Positions 14,594-14,787 of a DNA stretch of 14,787 nt are shown here, in pieces (positions within the stretch are counted from its first letter, which is position 1; every line of letters starts with the position of its first letter). Origin of the DNA: Halobacteriales archaeon QS_9_70_65 (GTDB lineage: Archaea; Halobacteriota; Halobacteria; Halobacteriales; Haloarculaceae); NCBI GenBank assembly GCA_003023535.1, contig PXSC01000054.1, positions 9,210-23,996 on the forward strand. The letters are read 5' to 3'. The position numbers were made by a program, and so were the translations under genes. The notes beneath the pieces were generated by a model, which was not told the DNA's origin, made no database searches, and worked only from the letters and a program-made list of their open reading frames with translations.

Positions 14594-14661
14594 CTCGCCC
14601 TTTCAGTCCGCCAGGGACGGCCGGTGGACCAGTCGGCGCCCTGGCGGACTGAAAGGGCGAG
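14594..14661. repeat. Perfect 23-bp inverted repeat with 22-nt loop
   Basis: The left arm is 14594-14616 (begins CTCGCCCTTTCAGTCC, ends CAGGG) and the right arm 14639-14661 (begins CCCTGG, ends GAAAGGGCGAG). All 23 positions pair. The 22-nt loop starts ACGGCC and ends GTCGGCG. No T-run follows on either side. It could be a miniature transposable element, a structured RNA or a recombination site; the sequence does not decide between these. Confidence 0.8.
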
Positions 14662-14725
14662 CGGCGCTCGGCGGTGCCCCGGCGATGCAAGCACTGAGGG
14701 AGCGGAGCGACCGAAGCGCGTGGTT

Positions 14726-14750
14726 CGAAAGACGCCTGCGGCGTCTTTCG
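14726..14750. repeat. Tight hairpin, 11-bp arms and 3-nt loop
   Basis: CGAAAGACGCC, TGC, GGCGTCTTTCG: perfect arms around three bases, the same geometry as the hairpins at 1911-1961. Confidence 0.75.
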
Positions 14751-14756
14751 TCATCA

Positions 14757-14777
14757 CGAGAGAGCTCCGCTCTCTCG
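14757..14777. repeat. Tight hairpin, 9-bp arms and 3-nt loop
   Basis: CGAGAGAGC, TCC, GCTCTCTCG: perfect 9-bp arms around three bases, six bases after the previous hairpin. Confidence 0.75.
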
Positions 14778-14787
14778 AACGACAGCG

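Noticed and set aside
14329..14652. Plus-strand frame of 107 codons after the transport operon
   Set aside because: The translation is dominated by Arg/Ser/Ala from CTCGC-type repeats and runs through the inverted repeat, so it is not protein-like.
14401..14787. Possible CRISPR array or tRNA in the repeat-rich end
   Set aside because: The repeats are palindromes of different sequence without regular spacers, and I see no cloverleaf or T-arm consensus.

Overview
The window comes from a haloarchaeon (class Halobacteria). It is very GC-rich, the proteins are strongly acidic, several exported proteins carry Tat signals (RRDFLR, RRQWIK), many start codons lie about 25-30 nt downstream of a TATA-like box with no ribosome binding site (leaderless pattern), and the archaeal information-processing cluster rpl44e - rps27e - aIF2alpha - nop10 - PAC2-family gene is present.

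Layout. 1-1269 (minus strand): the 5' part of an HAH_0734-family gene and an exported, membrane-anchored haloarchaeal protein of unknown function. 1393-3900 (plus): the translation/ribosome-biogenesis cluster, in which rpl44e and rps27e are both truncated and run into each other. Between rps27e and aIF2alpha lies a 316-nt gene-free stretch packed with hairpins. 3944-4820 (plus): a membrane-anchored J-domain protein cut off inside its J domain, joined directly to a small gene that has lost its start codon. 4933-6549 (minus): an intact MutS-like ATPase. 6822-8126 (plus): an exported LVIVD-repeat protein with two reading-frame breaks. 8233-8928: the 3' part of a 3-hydroxybutyrate-dehydrogenase-like SDR gene (minus) butted against the 3' part of an HSL-type alpha/beta hydrolase gene (plus), both without 5' ends. 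8974-14238 (plus): a complete branched-chain amino acid/amide-type ABC transport operon in the order binding protein, ATPase, ATPase, permease, permease. 14239-14787: gene-free DNA with a long perfect inverted repeat and more hairpins.

How the genes work together: the Tat-exported lipoprotein at 8974 would capture a small organic solute outside the cell, the two permeases form the channel, and the two ATPases drive uptake. All five genes are spaced or overlapped for coupled translation. The substrate cannot be told from sequence. aIF2alpha (initiator tRNA delivery), Nop10 (H/ACA RNP pseudouridylation) and the PAC2-family protein (proteasome assembly chaperone family) form the usual archaeal housekeeping block.

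The most striking feature is damage. At six places coding sequence appears to be missing or out of frame: the rpl44e/rps27e, J-domain/small gene and SDR/hydrolase joins, one site inside the hydrolase and two in the LVIVD gene. In addition, one permease gene has a single-base frameshift and the next has ATT where ATG is expected. Since L44e and S27e are core ribosomal proteins, I favour assembly or scaffolding errors for many of these, but that is inference. I found no undescribed defence or biosynthetic system. The most interesting apparently genuine sequence structure is a family of hairpins in which a constant 13-nt core sits between variable complementary arms, shared by two clusters 12.6 kb apart.
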